DNA from: Blepharisma stoltei | Lineage: Eukaryota; Ciliophora; Heterotrichea; Heterotrichida; Blepharismidae | Direction of reading: 5' to 3' | NCBI GenBank assembly: GCA_914767885.1 | Contig: CAJZBQ010000048.1 | Span: 310,001-374,000, forward strand | Length of the DNA: 64,000 nt | Shown here: in pieces, positions 47,495 to 57,270 of the stretch | How positions within the stretch are numbered: the first letter of the stretch is position 1 | Layout of the letters: each line of letters opens with the position of its first letter | Notes under the pieces: generated by a model | The model's input: only the letters and a program-made list of their open reading frames with translations | The model's database searches: none | What the model was told of the DNA's origin: nothing | Program-made: the position numbers and the translations under genes

Positions 47495-47571
47495 ATAGCA
47501 TCATAACCAAATAATCTTTATAAGCTTCTCCATTCTATTAGAGAGTTTAATAAAGCTCCACGTATATAAAA

Positions 47572-49064
47572 ATGAAGTGGATTGCACCCCTATTGTTGGT
47601 AGCGTTTGCGTCTGCAACAGTATTTTTCCAAGAAGAATTTAACGCTGACTGGGAGTCCAGATGGGTAAATTCTAACTGGAAGTCAGATGGAACTCAGGCC
47701 AAATTTAGGAGATCAGCTGGAAATTGGTATGTAGATGCTGAAAAAGATCAAGGTCTCCAAACCACTGAAGACTATAGATTCTATGGAATCTCATCCAAAT
47801 TCCCAGCTTTCACTAACCAAGGAAAGCCTCTTGTTGTGCAATACACCGTTAAGATGGAAAGAAACGTAGACTGCGGTGGTGGATACATTAAGATCCTTCC
47901 AGATGGATTCGACCAAAGCACATTTGGTGGAGAAACCCCATACTTAGTCATGTTCGGGCCTGATATTTGTGGAAGTGAAAAGAAAACCCATTTGATCTTG
48001 TCTTATAAAGGAAAAAATTTCCTCAACACTAACTTCCTTTTGTAAGCATGCAAAAATATTTATAATGCAAAAACTTTTTATAAAAATATTTTAATATTAT
48101 AATGAAATCTCGAACTTATATTTTTAAGACATAATTTATTAATAAAATTGTAGACTGTTGAGCTTTTTTTGCACACCAGCAAACTGATCTAATGGTTGCG
48201 ATTAGCCGCCTATTTTTACTGGGAAATAGATGACTGGTTGTGAGACCAGTTAGTTAGTGCCCAAAAAAAGGCTTAACGGCCTATAATTTTTACTTTCGAA
48301 TCAGATTTTTTAAACTTTAAAAAAATTAATATAAAATTGAAAAAATTGAAAAAAATTAACTAGAGAGTAAGAGATTCAGATGTGAAACAGATAACTTAAC
48401 ACACCAATACACAGCTATCATTTTCCCAGACAACACTTACCAGTTTTTGATTGATAACCAAGAAGTGTCTAAAGGAACTCTTGAAGAGCATTGGGATATT
48501 CTGCCTAAGAAAGAAATCAAAGATCCAAGTGCCAAAAAGCCTGATGACTGGGTTGATGAGCCAACTCTGCCGGACCCAGAAGATAAAAAGCCAGAAGGAT
48601 GGGACGATATTCCTGAATTGATTCCAGACCCTAACGCATCTAAGCCTGAAGACTGGGAAGAAAAAGACGGAGAATGGAAAGCACCTATGATCCCTAACCC
48701 AGAATACAAAGGAGAATGGAGGCCAAAGATGATTCCGAACCCAAGCTACAAAGGACCATGGACTGCCCCAACCATTCCTAACCCTGAGTACGTTGCAGAG
48801 CCAAACCTCCACGCTCTTGGAACCTATGGAGGTGTTGGTATTGAACTTTGGCAAGTCACTTCTGGAATAATTTTCGATAATATCATTGTCACTGATAGCG
48901 TAGAAGAAGCTAAAGCATTTTCTGAAAAAACTTTTGCCCATAGACTAGCTGGAGAACCTGACGCAAAGAAAGCTTATGATGAAGCAGAAGAGGCTAAGAG
49001 ACCTAAGCCACAAGAAACTGAAGATGAGCATGATCATGATCATGAAGGAAGAGAAGATCTTTAA
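47572..49064 (+). CDS. CALR: calreticulin, ER Ca-binding chaperone
   Basis: 384 residues after removal of one IES (48030-48367). Signal peptide MKWIAPLLLVAFASA. The lectin domain carries the family motif KHEQ-like region and DCGGGYIKILP, with YLVMFGPDICG. The IES splits KGKNFLNT from KRFRCETDNLTHQYT. The P-domain has repeats KKPDDWVDEP, KKPEGWDDIP, SKPEDWEE and GEWKAPMIPNPEYKG. The C-terminal domain is short and His/Glu-rich and ends EGREDL, a non-canonical ER-retrieval tail (family norm KDEL/HDEL). It folds glycoproteins and buffers Ca in the ER. Confidence 0.93.
48030..48367. mobile_element. IES in calreticulin gene
   Basis: 338 bp between TA at 48030 and TA at 48368. It is AT-rich with one GC-richer patch (48180-48290) containing the hairpin ACTGGTTGTGAGACCAGT. 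Removal restores the lectin-domain sequence and corrects a frame difference of 2. No terminal inverted repeat was seen. Confidence 0.85.
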
Positions 49065-49105
49065 AATAATTTAGACAGTTAAAATCATTTATAGATAAAA
49101 ATAAA

Positions 49106-49903
49106 TTAATCTCCATCTGATATATCAGGATCAACGTATTTAGGGTTTGATTCTTTTAAGACTGTCTTTTCCCACTCAATCAGAGAACCGACTGCTTGAT
49201 TTTCTTCTTCTGTTCTCATCATCTTTACCCTGTCATTTCATTTCGTTCTATTAGGCCCTGTTGATTCATATGAAATTACAGTTGCAAAATCATTGTTAGT
49301 GATACTTCTGCCTTGGTGGGGAATTTTCTGTACATTTGTGCTCCCAGTAATTAAGCCACCAGGTTTATAGAAGTCTGTATCATGCTCTACTTTTTTATAT
49401 GACTTATCTCCTAAGGCTCGGATTGAAAGCTGGTTTCTTTTATCATCTAACTCTGGGACTAGTTTTTTCTTTCCCATCAGCTTTTCGTGGAAATCGTATT
49501 CATCAGTTGGTACATCTTGGACTCTTTTTCCATCTTCTGTGAGGACAGTTTTCATGTTAAAAGGCATTTCAGGTCTATTTTTATTTGCAATGGGTGCAAA
49601 AACAGTATGCTTTTTTTCTGCTCTTGGCTTTGGAGGTTTTACGTTAAATTCGATTTTCTTTAGCCCAGTTGTTTTAGACATCTGATCATTTTTGTTTTTA
49701 ACTTTTTTGAAGCAAGGTTTCCACTCTATAACAGTTGTGCATTCGGGCACATCGAAATGTCGGCGTCCTTTTAATTCCTCGATGCCTGTGTTTGTTTCTC
49801 CTATTAAGCCTTTCATTCCTAGTTCTGCTTGAGAAGCTGGGCCCGTGATTTTTTTCCCTCCTTGAAATTTGTTAGAAGTTGCACCGTCCCATTCAACATA
49901 CAT
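49106..49903 (-). CDS. hypothetical protein, possibly cilia-related
   Basis: 265 residues from ATG 49903 (MYVEWDGATSNKFQGGKK) to TAA at 49106; a TGA at ~49235 encodes Trp in NRTKWNDRVKM. Lys- and Pro-rich, with motifs GRRHFDVPECTTVIEWKPC and DEYDFHEKLMGKKKLVPELDDKRNQL, and no membrane segment or coiled coil. The composition and short conserved-looking blocks recall small axonemal inner-junction or microtubule-inner proteins, but I cannot name the family. It is convergent with calreticulin, 42 bp between stops. Confidence 0.7.
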
Positions 49904-50183
49904 TTTATATATGAAATAACTGAAGTTAAATGGAAGTATTAATTTTGCTTTAAATTCTTTAGATCTTAAATAAAATTAATGGTCATTTTAGAGAATAACC
50001 ATAAGCGTACTTATGCAGCAGATAATAGTATTATTTTTCAATCAAAAAATATTTAAAAATTGATTTCTTTTTATTAATATTTTTAATGATTCAAATTGAG
50101 AATTAGGCAATAATCTTCTTTTCAATTTTACTTCAGAAACCTAAAATATTGATTTTTTATTATCTAGATATTAATTATTAAAA

Positions 50184-51247
50184 ATGAATGCTCTAGCAGT
50201 GTGTGGGATATTGTCAGCTGTCATTTATGCCCTTCTATTTAACTTTACCTTAGTGAAAATATTTCTGATTTTTGGAGGTCTCTATGGAGTTTGCTCGTGG
50301 ATTTTTGTTGGTCTTTCTGCTTCTAAATATAATAATGCAAGAAGGAAGATCATGATTTGTACTTGGTCAGACCCAGTAGGACCTGAAATTTATGGCTGCA
50401 TCAAAATGAACTTTGAAAACGCTGCAAAATTCTTAAATGAATTGCAAGAGAAAACAGGGAAGCACATAACATATGTTCATTTAGTTCTGAAAACCATTGG
50501 CGAAATGCTAAAAGAGTTTCCAGATTTAAATGGAAGGCTAACTCAAGGATGCTATGCTCCAAATTCATCAATTGATGTTTCTTTTATGGTGCCTGTTGAT
50601 GAAAGAAATATTTCTTATCCAATCTGCATAAAATCAATTGACCAGAAAAATTTAGCAGAAATTTCAGAAGAAGTAGAAAAAGGTGTGAAAGAGGCTCAAA
50701 ATAAAAAGGAGATTGCTTTGTTAAAATATGTTCCAACATGCTTTAGAGGTGTTTTATGTGAAATTAGAGCTTGGCTTACAGTCTCATTAGGATTGCATAT
50801 TCCCTTCTTGGGCTCTTTGAGCTATCCATCTGGACACTGCTTAATCATTGCGGTACTAAAATAAAATCAAAATGTAAGGCTAAATTATTTTATGCTTAAA
50901 TAATTTTTTTATAATAAAATACTTTTGTTTTGATATGATTAAAAATGAATTTAATAAGTAATAGTTCATTAATAAGATCATAAGAGTTAGTAAGCGATAT
51001 ATCATACACTGAATTAGACACAATATACCTTCCTTTCACACCATCACTAAGAAGCCCTGTCAGTTTTGTCATAAACTCAGTCAAGCCAGAGCCTTGTGTC
51101 ATCAATGGCGCTCCAGCTGTTCAATCATTCCTAACCCTAACTGGCACAATTGATCACAGATACCTCGACGGAGTCCGTGCCGCTAAAGCTCAAAACAAAA
51201 TCAAAGAAATCCTTGAGAACCCAGCAAACTTCTTTAAATTAGACTAA
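50184..51247 (+). CDS. membrane-anchored 2-oxoacid dehydrogenase acyltransferase-like protein
   Basis: 308 residues after removing one IES (50854-50990). Two hydrophobic helices at the N-terminus (residues ~5-50, ILSAVIYALLFNFTLVKIFLIFGGLYGV) precede a CAT/E2-type catalytic fold: HITYVHLVLKTIGEMLKEFPDLNGRL early on, and LTGTIDHRYLDGVRAAKA near the end, which supplies the His and Asp of the H-x3-DG active site. There is no lipoyl domain. Similar stand-alone E2-like domains exist in bacteria and protists with unknown acyl substrates. The last ~20 residues, ILENPANFFKLD, match the family end. Confidence 0.8.
50854..50990. mobile_element. IES in acyltransferase-like gene
   Basis: 137 bp between TA at 50854 and TA at 50991, almost entirely A+T. 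Removal gives HCLIIAVSDISYTELDTIYLPF and corrects the frame. Confidence 0.75.
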
Positions 51248-51293
51248 ATTAGCTTTATAATTTACTTTTTATTTTTATTTTTTACAATATGCT

Positions 51294-52215
51294 CTAGTTT
51301 TCAGCGCCTCAATATAACCTGTTCCCGGATATAGATCGGGCTATGCCCAATCTTTGCCGGAAACTCGGGGGGTTTTCTGCGTCAATTTTGGGTGACGAGT
51401 CAACTCCCCGAGTTGGCAAATCACTATATGATGGCTATTTGCCAACTCGGGGAGTTGGCTCGTCACCAAAAATTGACGCAGACAACTCCTCGAGTGTCCC
51501 GGCAAAGATGGGCATAGCCCGATCTATAGCGGAACGGGCTATACTGATATGAGCATTGGTTTGATTTGTGGCCAAACTCAGAACATCTATAGCACCTTAC
51601 TTCTTTGACTCTCTGCTCAATAGGAACTGGGCATTTTGCAGGGATGTGGCCAAACTTCATACACCTGAAGCAGAGTTGCATTGCTTGATGATAATCCATA
51701 ACCGAGGCGTCTGGATGGCACTTATAGAAAGCATCTTCAAGATAAGCTTCATCCATATAGTCTATATGCTCTTTAGGACAGGCGTTTCCTAAAATACACG
51801 TCTGAGTTTCTGCGTACTGCAAGCAAATTTCTTTTCTTACGTGTTTGAATTTGCAAAACTTACCTTGCTCACAAAAGCCCATTTTGTAGTAAATGCATTC
51901 TTTTTGCTCGCGTCTTTCGGCGCTGTGTTTGAATTTGCAGTCGGGATTTTTGCACTCGCCGTCAATCATGAAATTGCGGCACTCAGGAAGCTTGTCTTCG
52001 GTTATTTCATGAAGATAGGGGCATAGAGAGCCTTTTGAGCATTCTTTGTAGATAAGAAGATATTTGCAAACTACTTCGCGTATTGGAAAAGTGTGTTTAA
52101 AATTGCATAGCTTACCAGCTTCACAATTTCCAGTGAAAAAGTTCTTGCAGACTCTTGGATCCAGAATATCTGTTCCTTCAGAGAGTGTGTCAGTACTAGT
52201 GGTCTCTTCTTCCAT
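51294..52215 (-). CDS. CPSF4: CPSF30-like CCCH/zinc-knuckle protein
   Basis: 230 residues after removing the foldback IES. Five CCCH fingers in tandem (for example CKNFFTGNCEAGKLCNFKH, CRNFMIDGECKNPDCKFKH, CIYYKMGFCEQGKFCKFKH, CLQYAETQTCILGNACPKEH), with the PEC and YDRGFC-like spacing of CPSF30/Yth1, followed by two CCHC knuckles (CFRCMKFGHIPAKC, CYRCSEFGHKSNQC). It is the RNA-binding subunit of the cleavage and polyadenylation factor that reads the AAUAAA signal. The IES sits directly behind the second knuckle; two TA choices give slightly different tails (QYWGAEN or a longer one ending near 51277). Confidence 0.88.
51315..51543. mobile_element. foldback IES at 3' end of CPSF30 gene
   Basis: 229 bp inverted repeat: GATCGGGCTATGCCCA at the left against GGGCATAGCCCGATC at the right, continuing through TCAATTTTGGGTGACGAG and a centre of GCCAACTCGGGGAGTTG. 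TA-bounded; ends ambiguous by 2 bp. GC-rich relative to its surroundings. Confidence 0.88.
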
Positions 52216-52510
52216 TTTATAATTGAGTTAGATAAGTCCCGGATTTTTTTAAGCTGAGAGAAAGACTAGGATTTGAATTAATAAGCGAAGATAAATATAA
52301 ATGAATAGACTATTTCAGATTTTTTGATTGGGAATTTAAATTAAATAGAAATTCTTTTTATAGTCAAGATAAAAAATAGTTGTTATAAATACTTGCTGGA
52401 GGTTAATAATAAAAATGATTATTTTTGTAATTGCGAAAAGAATGGTAAGATTTTTAAGTTTTTTTTTCTCAAATTCTTCAAATTTAAATTTATTAAAAAT
52501 TAAATTAATC

Positions 52511-54079
52511 TTAAATATGTTCAATCTGATTTAAGTTGAGAAAGTTTATAACATCTGGATTAGTTCTCAGTTCATTCTGATCAATAATTTTTTGTAAAAA
52601 TTCAGTCAATTTGGTCATTCGCTTTGTTACAACTTTAGGGTCAACTGAAGATACCCCAATCCCTGAAGAAGGAATGCTAGGCATGTTGATTTCCAGCTTC
52701 TTTAGCTTCTCCCTCAATTCTTTAAACTCACTAAATCTATGATGACTTCAGATTTCTTCAAATCCTAATTTTACACAAATATCATAAACAGTGTGAGTTT
52801 TATGTCCCTGTCCTTCTTGATGTGTAGAGTTAATATAGACTGTATGCTTATTTTCAGCTATGAAGCTTCCAATTCTTTCTCTCCTAATAGATTCTTCATC
52901 AACAATTGGTTCAGGTGAAGAGTCAAATTGCTTGGTTTGAGATACAGAATAAGGAATAATAATTTGGCTTTTTCTTTTTCCATAGAATTTTAATTTTTCA
53001 TTAGGCTGCAAAAATGTTTTAAAATTTTCAAATTCTGAGTAGTTGTTTAGGATGAACTCTAGTAAATTATTGAAAGCTGACACCCTTTCTTTTATTTTAT
53101 TTATATCTATAAGGCCTCTGAATATTTGTTACTTTATTGCCGTTTGTGCAGGAAAAGGTGGGAAATTAGAATTTAGATGCTGAGTTTCAAGCTCTTTATA
53201 GAGACTTAAAAACTCTCGATATCTTCTTCTAGTCTGTTCAATTATCTTTGACGATTTTCCTTTGTAAATCCTAATAATATAATAAACAATTGGGTCTCCA
53301 TGATTCTCATCAACTTCATAATCTTCCACAACAACTTTTTGAATTTTTTCTCTGACACTTTTCCGTCTTTTTATTTCTTGTATTTTTACTTCTTCATCAA
53401 AATATGACGTTTCATTGAATTTTTCCCACACATCTTGCTCTTCCAGCTCCTTTGTTTTTCCTGATCCTACATAGGAGTCGCTGATAACTTGATAGTATCC
53501 TTCAACTTGTTCTTTTTGCTGATTATTTAAATCTTCTGGCTTTAAAAACCCATAAACACATATAGAACCATAAAATGAAAGCAAGATAATATGCTCGACC
53601 TTTGTATTTTGGTAATATGATACATTGGAATCATAGGTAATAAGTATTGACACACAAGCAAATTGTTGAAGCAGCATGGCGACCCATCAAATTCTAAGCC
53701 AAATAGAAGTCTTGCCAGCTATTAAATACTCTTTTCTAGTAATATAAACAGAGATCAGCCAAGATATGGAATCTCCGAATATCTGGATCAGAGGTCCGAT
53801 CCCATAAGTCTCTTCACAAGAAAACATCCAAAGAGCAAGCGAAAAAGCAACTGCAAAGCACAGCAACGAGTTCACCAATTTAATTAAATGGCTCCTTGTA
53901 TAGTTTAGGACGACATCCACAGACTCTTCTACTTGAAATTTTTTAGATTTTATCCAAACAATAATCAAGCTTGCTCAAATGAAGGCTGGAACTACTCTGA
54001 ATAGCTTTTACATAATAGAATAGCACGCAATAATGCTATTGGAAAGCTAATTAGCGCTTACACACATTTCGACTTTCAT
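52511..54079 (-). CDS. multi-helix membrane protein with two PX domains
   Basis: 507 residues once three 15-nt introns (54047-54061, 53997-54011, 53118-53132) are removed; without the first two there is no usable start. The N-terminal ~230 residues hold about six hydrophobic helices (SIIACYSIIVVPAFIWASLIIV, LLCFAVAFSLALWMF, IFGDSISWLISVYIT, WWVAMLLQQFACVSI, HIILLSFYGSICVYG), loosely like the extra TMD0 bundle of ABCC/MRP transporters. PX 1 (~285-350) has RRRYREFLSLYKEL and FPPFP; PX 2 (~410-500) has HHRFSEFKELREKL. PX domains bind phosphoinositides. No ABC cassette follows. Trp codons include TGA (IWLRIWWVAM, FEEIWSHH). Confidence 0.8.
53118..53132 (-). other. 15-nt spliceosomal intron
   Basis: GTAACAAATATTCAG (minus strand), with an in-frame TAA; removal gives AQTAIKGLIDINKIK within PX 1. 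Confidence 0.85.
53997..54011 (-). other. 15-nt spliceosomal intron
   Basis: GTAAAAGCTATTCAG (minus strand), with an in-frame TAA; removal gives CYSIIVVPAFIW in a membrane helix. Confidence 0.8.
54047..54061 (-). other. 15-nt spliceosomal intron
   Basis: GTAAGCGCTAATTAG (minus strand), phase 0, ending in an in-frame TAG; joins MKVEMC to LSNSIIAC. Confidence 0.8.
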
Positions 54080-54164
54080 ATTTTAGCTAAAATATATGTT
54101 GTGTGCTATTTCTTACTTGTTAATTATTACATGTGTATGTGTATTATCAAATTGTGACGATCTC

Positions 54165-56771
54165 TTATTCTTGAAATTCTTCATCACTATCTAGTCTTTG
54201 TCTGGATGCGTTTCTCAAAACTGTCATGCTTACTCGTCTTTGTTTCAAATCTTCTTCTGAAACATCTTTACTTGGGAGAAATCCATAATTGGTTCGGTCC
54301 TTAAGCTTTTCGAAAGGGACTTCGAAAAATTCTATAAACTCTTTTCCGAAAACAGATGTCTCAACCAGCTCGTTGAATTTGTATATATCAATAAATGATA
54401 TCGGCTTATGCCTCCTTCCAAAAATGCTTGCTAAAAACTCATTCACAATCCTAAATACAGTTTACTTTAAGCATTCGTCATAGGCTGGAGATCTGATTGG
54501 CAGACTCTGAAACATCTTATAAATCTCATCTGCTGTGATTTTTTCATCAGCCCTTACATCATATAAATCAAATGAAAGTTTTTGGCTTCTAGAATTGCTC
54601 TTTACTTCTGTTAAGGAATTGGCAATTTTCATGAATCTTGACTTTGTGACATCATGGCGTCCAGGTCCTGAAAGAAAATCATAAAACCGCTCTGAAATAT
54701 AGTCACACTTGACTCCGAATAAATCTGGCTAATTATTCATTACAAACTTCTCAATCATGGATTTTTTGGAAATCACTTTTATGTTCTTATAGTCTGGGCT
54801 CTTCAGATAATTAAACTTTGCCATTAAATCGTAAACAGTTTCTGTAGTAAATAATGACATGGCGTCTTCAAGCTCTTTAAGATAAATGTATCTGCTCTCG
54901 TCTCTAAGGACGTTTTCTAGTACTTCACTATTCTGGTTCATTTCGACAACAATGATTTCTGAGTTCTTTTTGGAAAGAGGCTGTAGGTTGAACTGGAGGC
55001 CTAAGGCTTTTAAATAATTGTAATTGCAAGTGTAGTCCAAAAAATGAAGCAAAAGTTGGGGCCGCCCTCCAAAATTGATTCTTAAAAAATCCTCAAAGCA
55101 TATTGCTTCCTCTTTTTCTGGATGAACATAGCTTTTTTGTTTTAGCTTTGCTTTAGCTTCCTCTTCTTCCATAAGTAATTCATTGCTAACTCCCCCCCTC
55201 CGTGAGTAACAAAAAAATTTTGTTCACTCACGGAGGGGGGTTAATTTGTTTTTTTATAAAAATTTATATATAAATTTTTTATAAAAGTTTTTTTTTCAAA
55301 ATTTAAAAAAACTTAATTCTATAAAAATTGGAAAGCAAATATTAGTTTAATTTGTGTAAAATTTATGTTTTAAAACGCAATTTGTTTAAAATTAAACAGA
55401 TTTAGCTCGAGATTTCATTATACTAATTAATCACTATTATATCAATTTTTTTTTTTCATAAAAAATTTTCTATTAAAACAATTTTTGTTCACTCACAGAG
55501 GGTGGGCTTTTGGGCAAAAAATAGGGATTTTTCTAATGGCTTTGTTCACTCACGGAGGGGGGAGTAAGATTAAAAGTGCTGGGCTTTTTTCTTTTAAATC
55601 TTTTCTCAGTTGTGACAAGAAGGCCTTGTGATTTTAAAATAAACAGTTCTTGTATTTTAATAAGATCTTCATCAAAAAAATTTTCAGTCCTCAGTGAAAT
55701 TGCTTTATAAGTGTCTTGGTAGCATATAAATTTGTCTTTGTTAAAATCCAATATATCAAAACAAAAATAAAGTTGCCTTTCTTCACCCATCATAATAAAT
55801 CTTTCCATTTCCCCAACATAGTCTTCAAAAGTTCCAAGTTTGAAATCAAAATATTTACCCATTGTATCCACCATTTCTTTAGGATATTTTTTCTCTAGAA
55901 ATTGCTTAAACAGTTGATTACTCACTCTACAATGACGAAAAAGCCCATCCAGATTACCTGAAATAGTTTGGAAAATTTTTCTTAAATTTTGATTTTCAGG
56001 GTCCAAAACATGCTCTTTGAAACCTGCAATTCTCCTCAGTCTGCTTCCAGGTCGGCTTTGAACTCGACTTAGTGATGAATTTGCTCTGCTTCTTTTGGTT
56101 TCTGCAGTCATTGGACTTAGGTCTTTATAATCACCTCCACGAACGATCCTTAAATTTGCATTCCTAAAATATTGCTCAAGGACTCCTCCTCTTCTTGTAG
56201 TCGTAATAGGAATTGTATACTCTTTTTCACTTCCTGAATGGCTTGACAATTGATGACTCATAATTTTATCAGCTGGTGTTACATTTAAAGGAGCTGTCAA
56301 ATTACCATCTGGTGTTTTGGGTAGTGGGTCTAGTTGAATTCTGTTTGTAGGATAAATATAGTTATAGTAATATGATGAAGATAAGTTTTTTTTTGGAAAA
56401 AGAATGCCGCGATCAAATGCCTGTTTAACTAATTGATCATAAATATCGGGATATGATTTCAAAGAATTGATAAATTTGTACAAGTAATGCCCTTTTTCTT
56501 CAGGAGGAATCTCTTTAAGTCTTTTTAAGCGCTTTTGCTCGTATTTAAATGAAGAACCTTGATTTTTTCTCTGATTTTGAGGCGTGAAATACCTTTCTTT
56601 TGTTCTGAGGAAACTAAAATCATCTTCAGCATCTTGAGCAGCTTCAGCTATTTCAGTTAGTTGCTTTAAAACTGCTGCGCTTTCGGGATCAATCACTTTA
56701 CGCTTTTTTGAGTCAATAGGGGAAGTTAGTAAAATGCTTTTTCGGGATTTCAAACTGTCCATATCTATCAT
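54165..56771 (-). CDS. large EF-hand protein, unknown role
   Basis: 732 residues after removal of an M1 IES (55187-55564) and two 15-nt introns (54451-54465, 54729-54743). The two halves look like separate genes until the IES is removed, giving PSTFNLSNELLMEEEE. A basic N-terminal region (~residues 1-270) contains a PDIYDQLVKQAFDRG helix and an Arg/Ser-rich linker. EF-hand pairs follow: FCFDILDFNKDKFICYQDTYKAI (near-complete loop) and SFDLYDVRADEKITADEIYKMF (variant loop). The C-terminus is acidic. It resembles ciliate EF-hand proteins linked to cortex or cilia, but no precise family was recognised. Confidence 0.8.
54451..54465 (-). other. 15-nt spliceosomal intron
   Basis: GTAAACTGTATTTAG (minus strand), with an in-frame TAA; joins AYDECLK to IVNEFLAS. 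Confidence 0.85.
54729..54743 (-). other. 15-nt spliceosomal intron
   Basis: GTAATGAATAATTAG (minus strand), phase 0, ending in an in-frame TAG; joins SMIEKF to PDLFGVKCDYI. Confidence 0.85.
55187..55564 (-). mobile_element. M1-family IES in EF-hand gene
   Basis: 378 bp, reverse orientation, bounded by TAA on both sides in plus-strand reading. It has the hairpin at the left and two direct motifs at the right (GTTCACTCACAGAGGGTGGG and TTTGTTCACTCACGGAGG). Removal fuses two open frames into one gene. Confidence 0.9.
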
Positions 56772-57270
56772 TTTTGAATTAGAAATATTTATAAGGATCT
56801 ATTTTACTTTGAATTGTTTCGCCTTTAAGAAATTATTTGTCATTTTTATGGAGAATAATATTTTTCTTTGGAAAGCTGTTGCTTTATGTAAATAAACTGC
56901 ATTTTTTTATAAATAAAATGAGAAAGACTTATATTCTTGCAGAATGTAACTTCAACGTATCTAAATTATATAGCTTACACCCGTTTTGGATTGGCCTTGA
57001 GAGCCCCTCCCCATGCCACCCCACCCCCTAACGGTCCAAATATTTTAACATGCTAAATATTAATTTGACAAGTTAAAGTATTGAGGGGGACTTGTCAAAT
57101 AATATTTTAACATTTAAAATTTTCAGGACCGTCAGGGGGTGGATGGCATGGGAGGGGGTACTTAATGGCGAGCATCCACAAGGGGTGTGCTATAACAGAA
57201 CTATCATATTAATTCGAAAGATGTTTTTGAAATAATTACAACTCTGCACTTAATAAATTATTAATTCAAA
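56772..57270. other. intergenic region with a foldback MITE
   Basis: Divergent promoters of the EF-hand and RBR genes. Apart from the element at 57001-57162 it is AT-rich without recognised sites. Confidence 0.5.
57001..57162. mobile_element. foldback MITE related to 43448-43665
   Basis: CCTCCCCATGCCACCCCACC at the left pairs with GGTGGATGGCATGGGAGG at the right, then AACGGTCC with GGACCGT. The centre has TTTGACAAGT / ACTTGTCAAA around GAGGGGG. It shares ACCGTCAGGGGG and GAGGG-ACTTGT with the SMC2-upstream element. Possible outward extension of the arms is uncertain. Confidence 0.72.

Noticed and set aside
54165-55172. Separate EF-hand gene starting at ATG 55172
   Set aside because: Removing the M1 IES upstream fuses it in frame with the gene starting at 56771, with no intervening stop.
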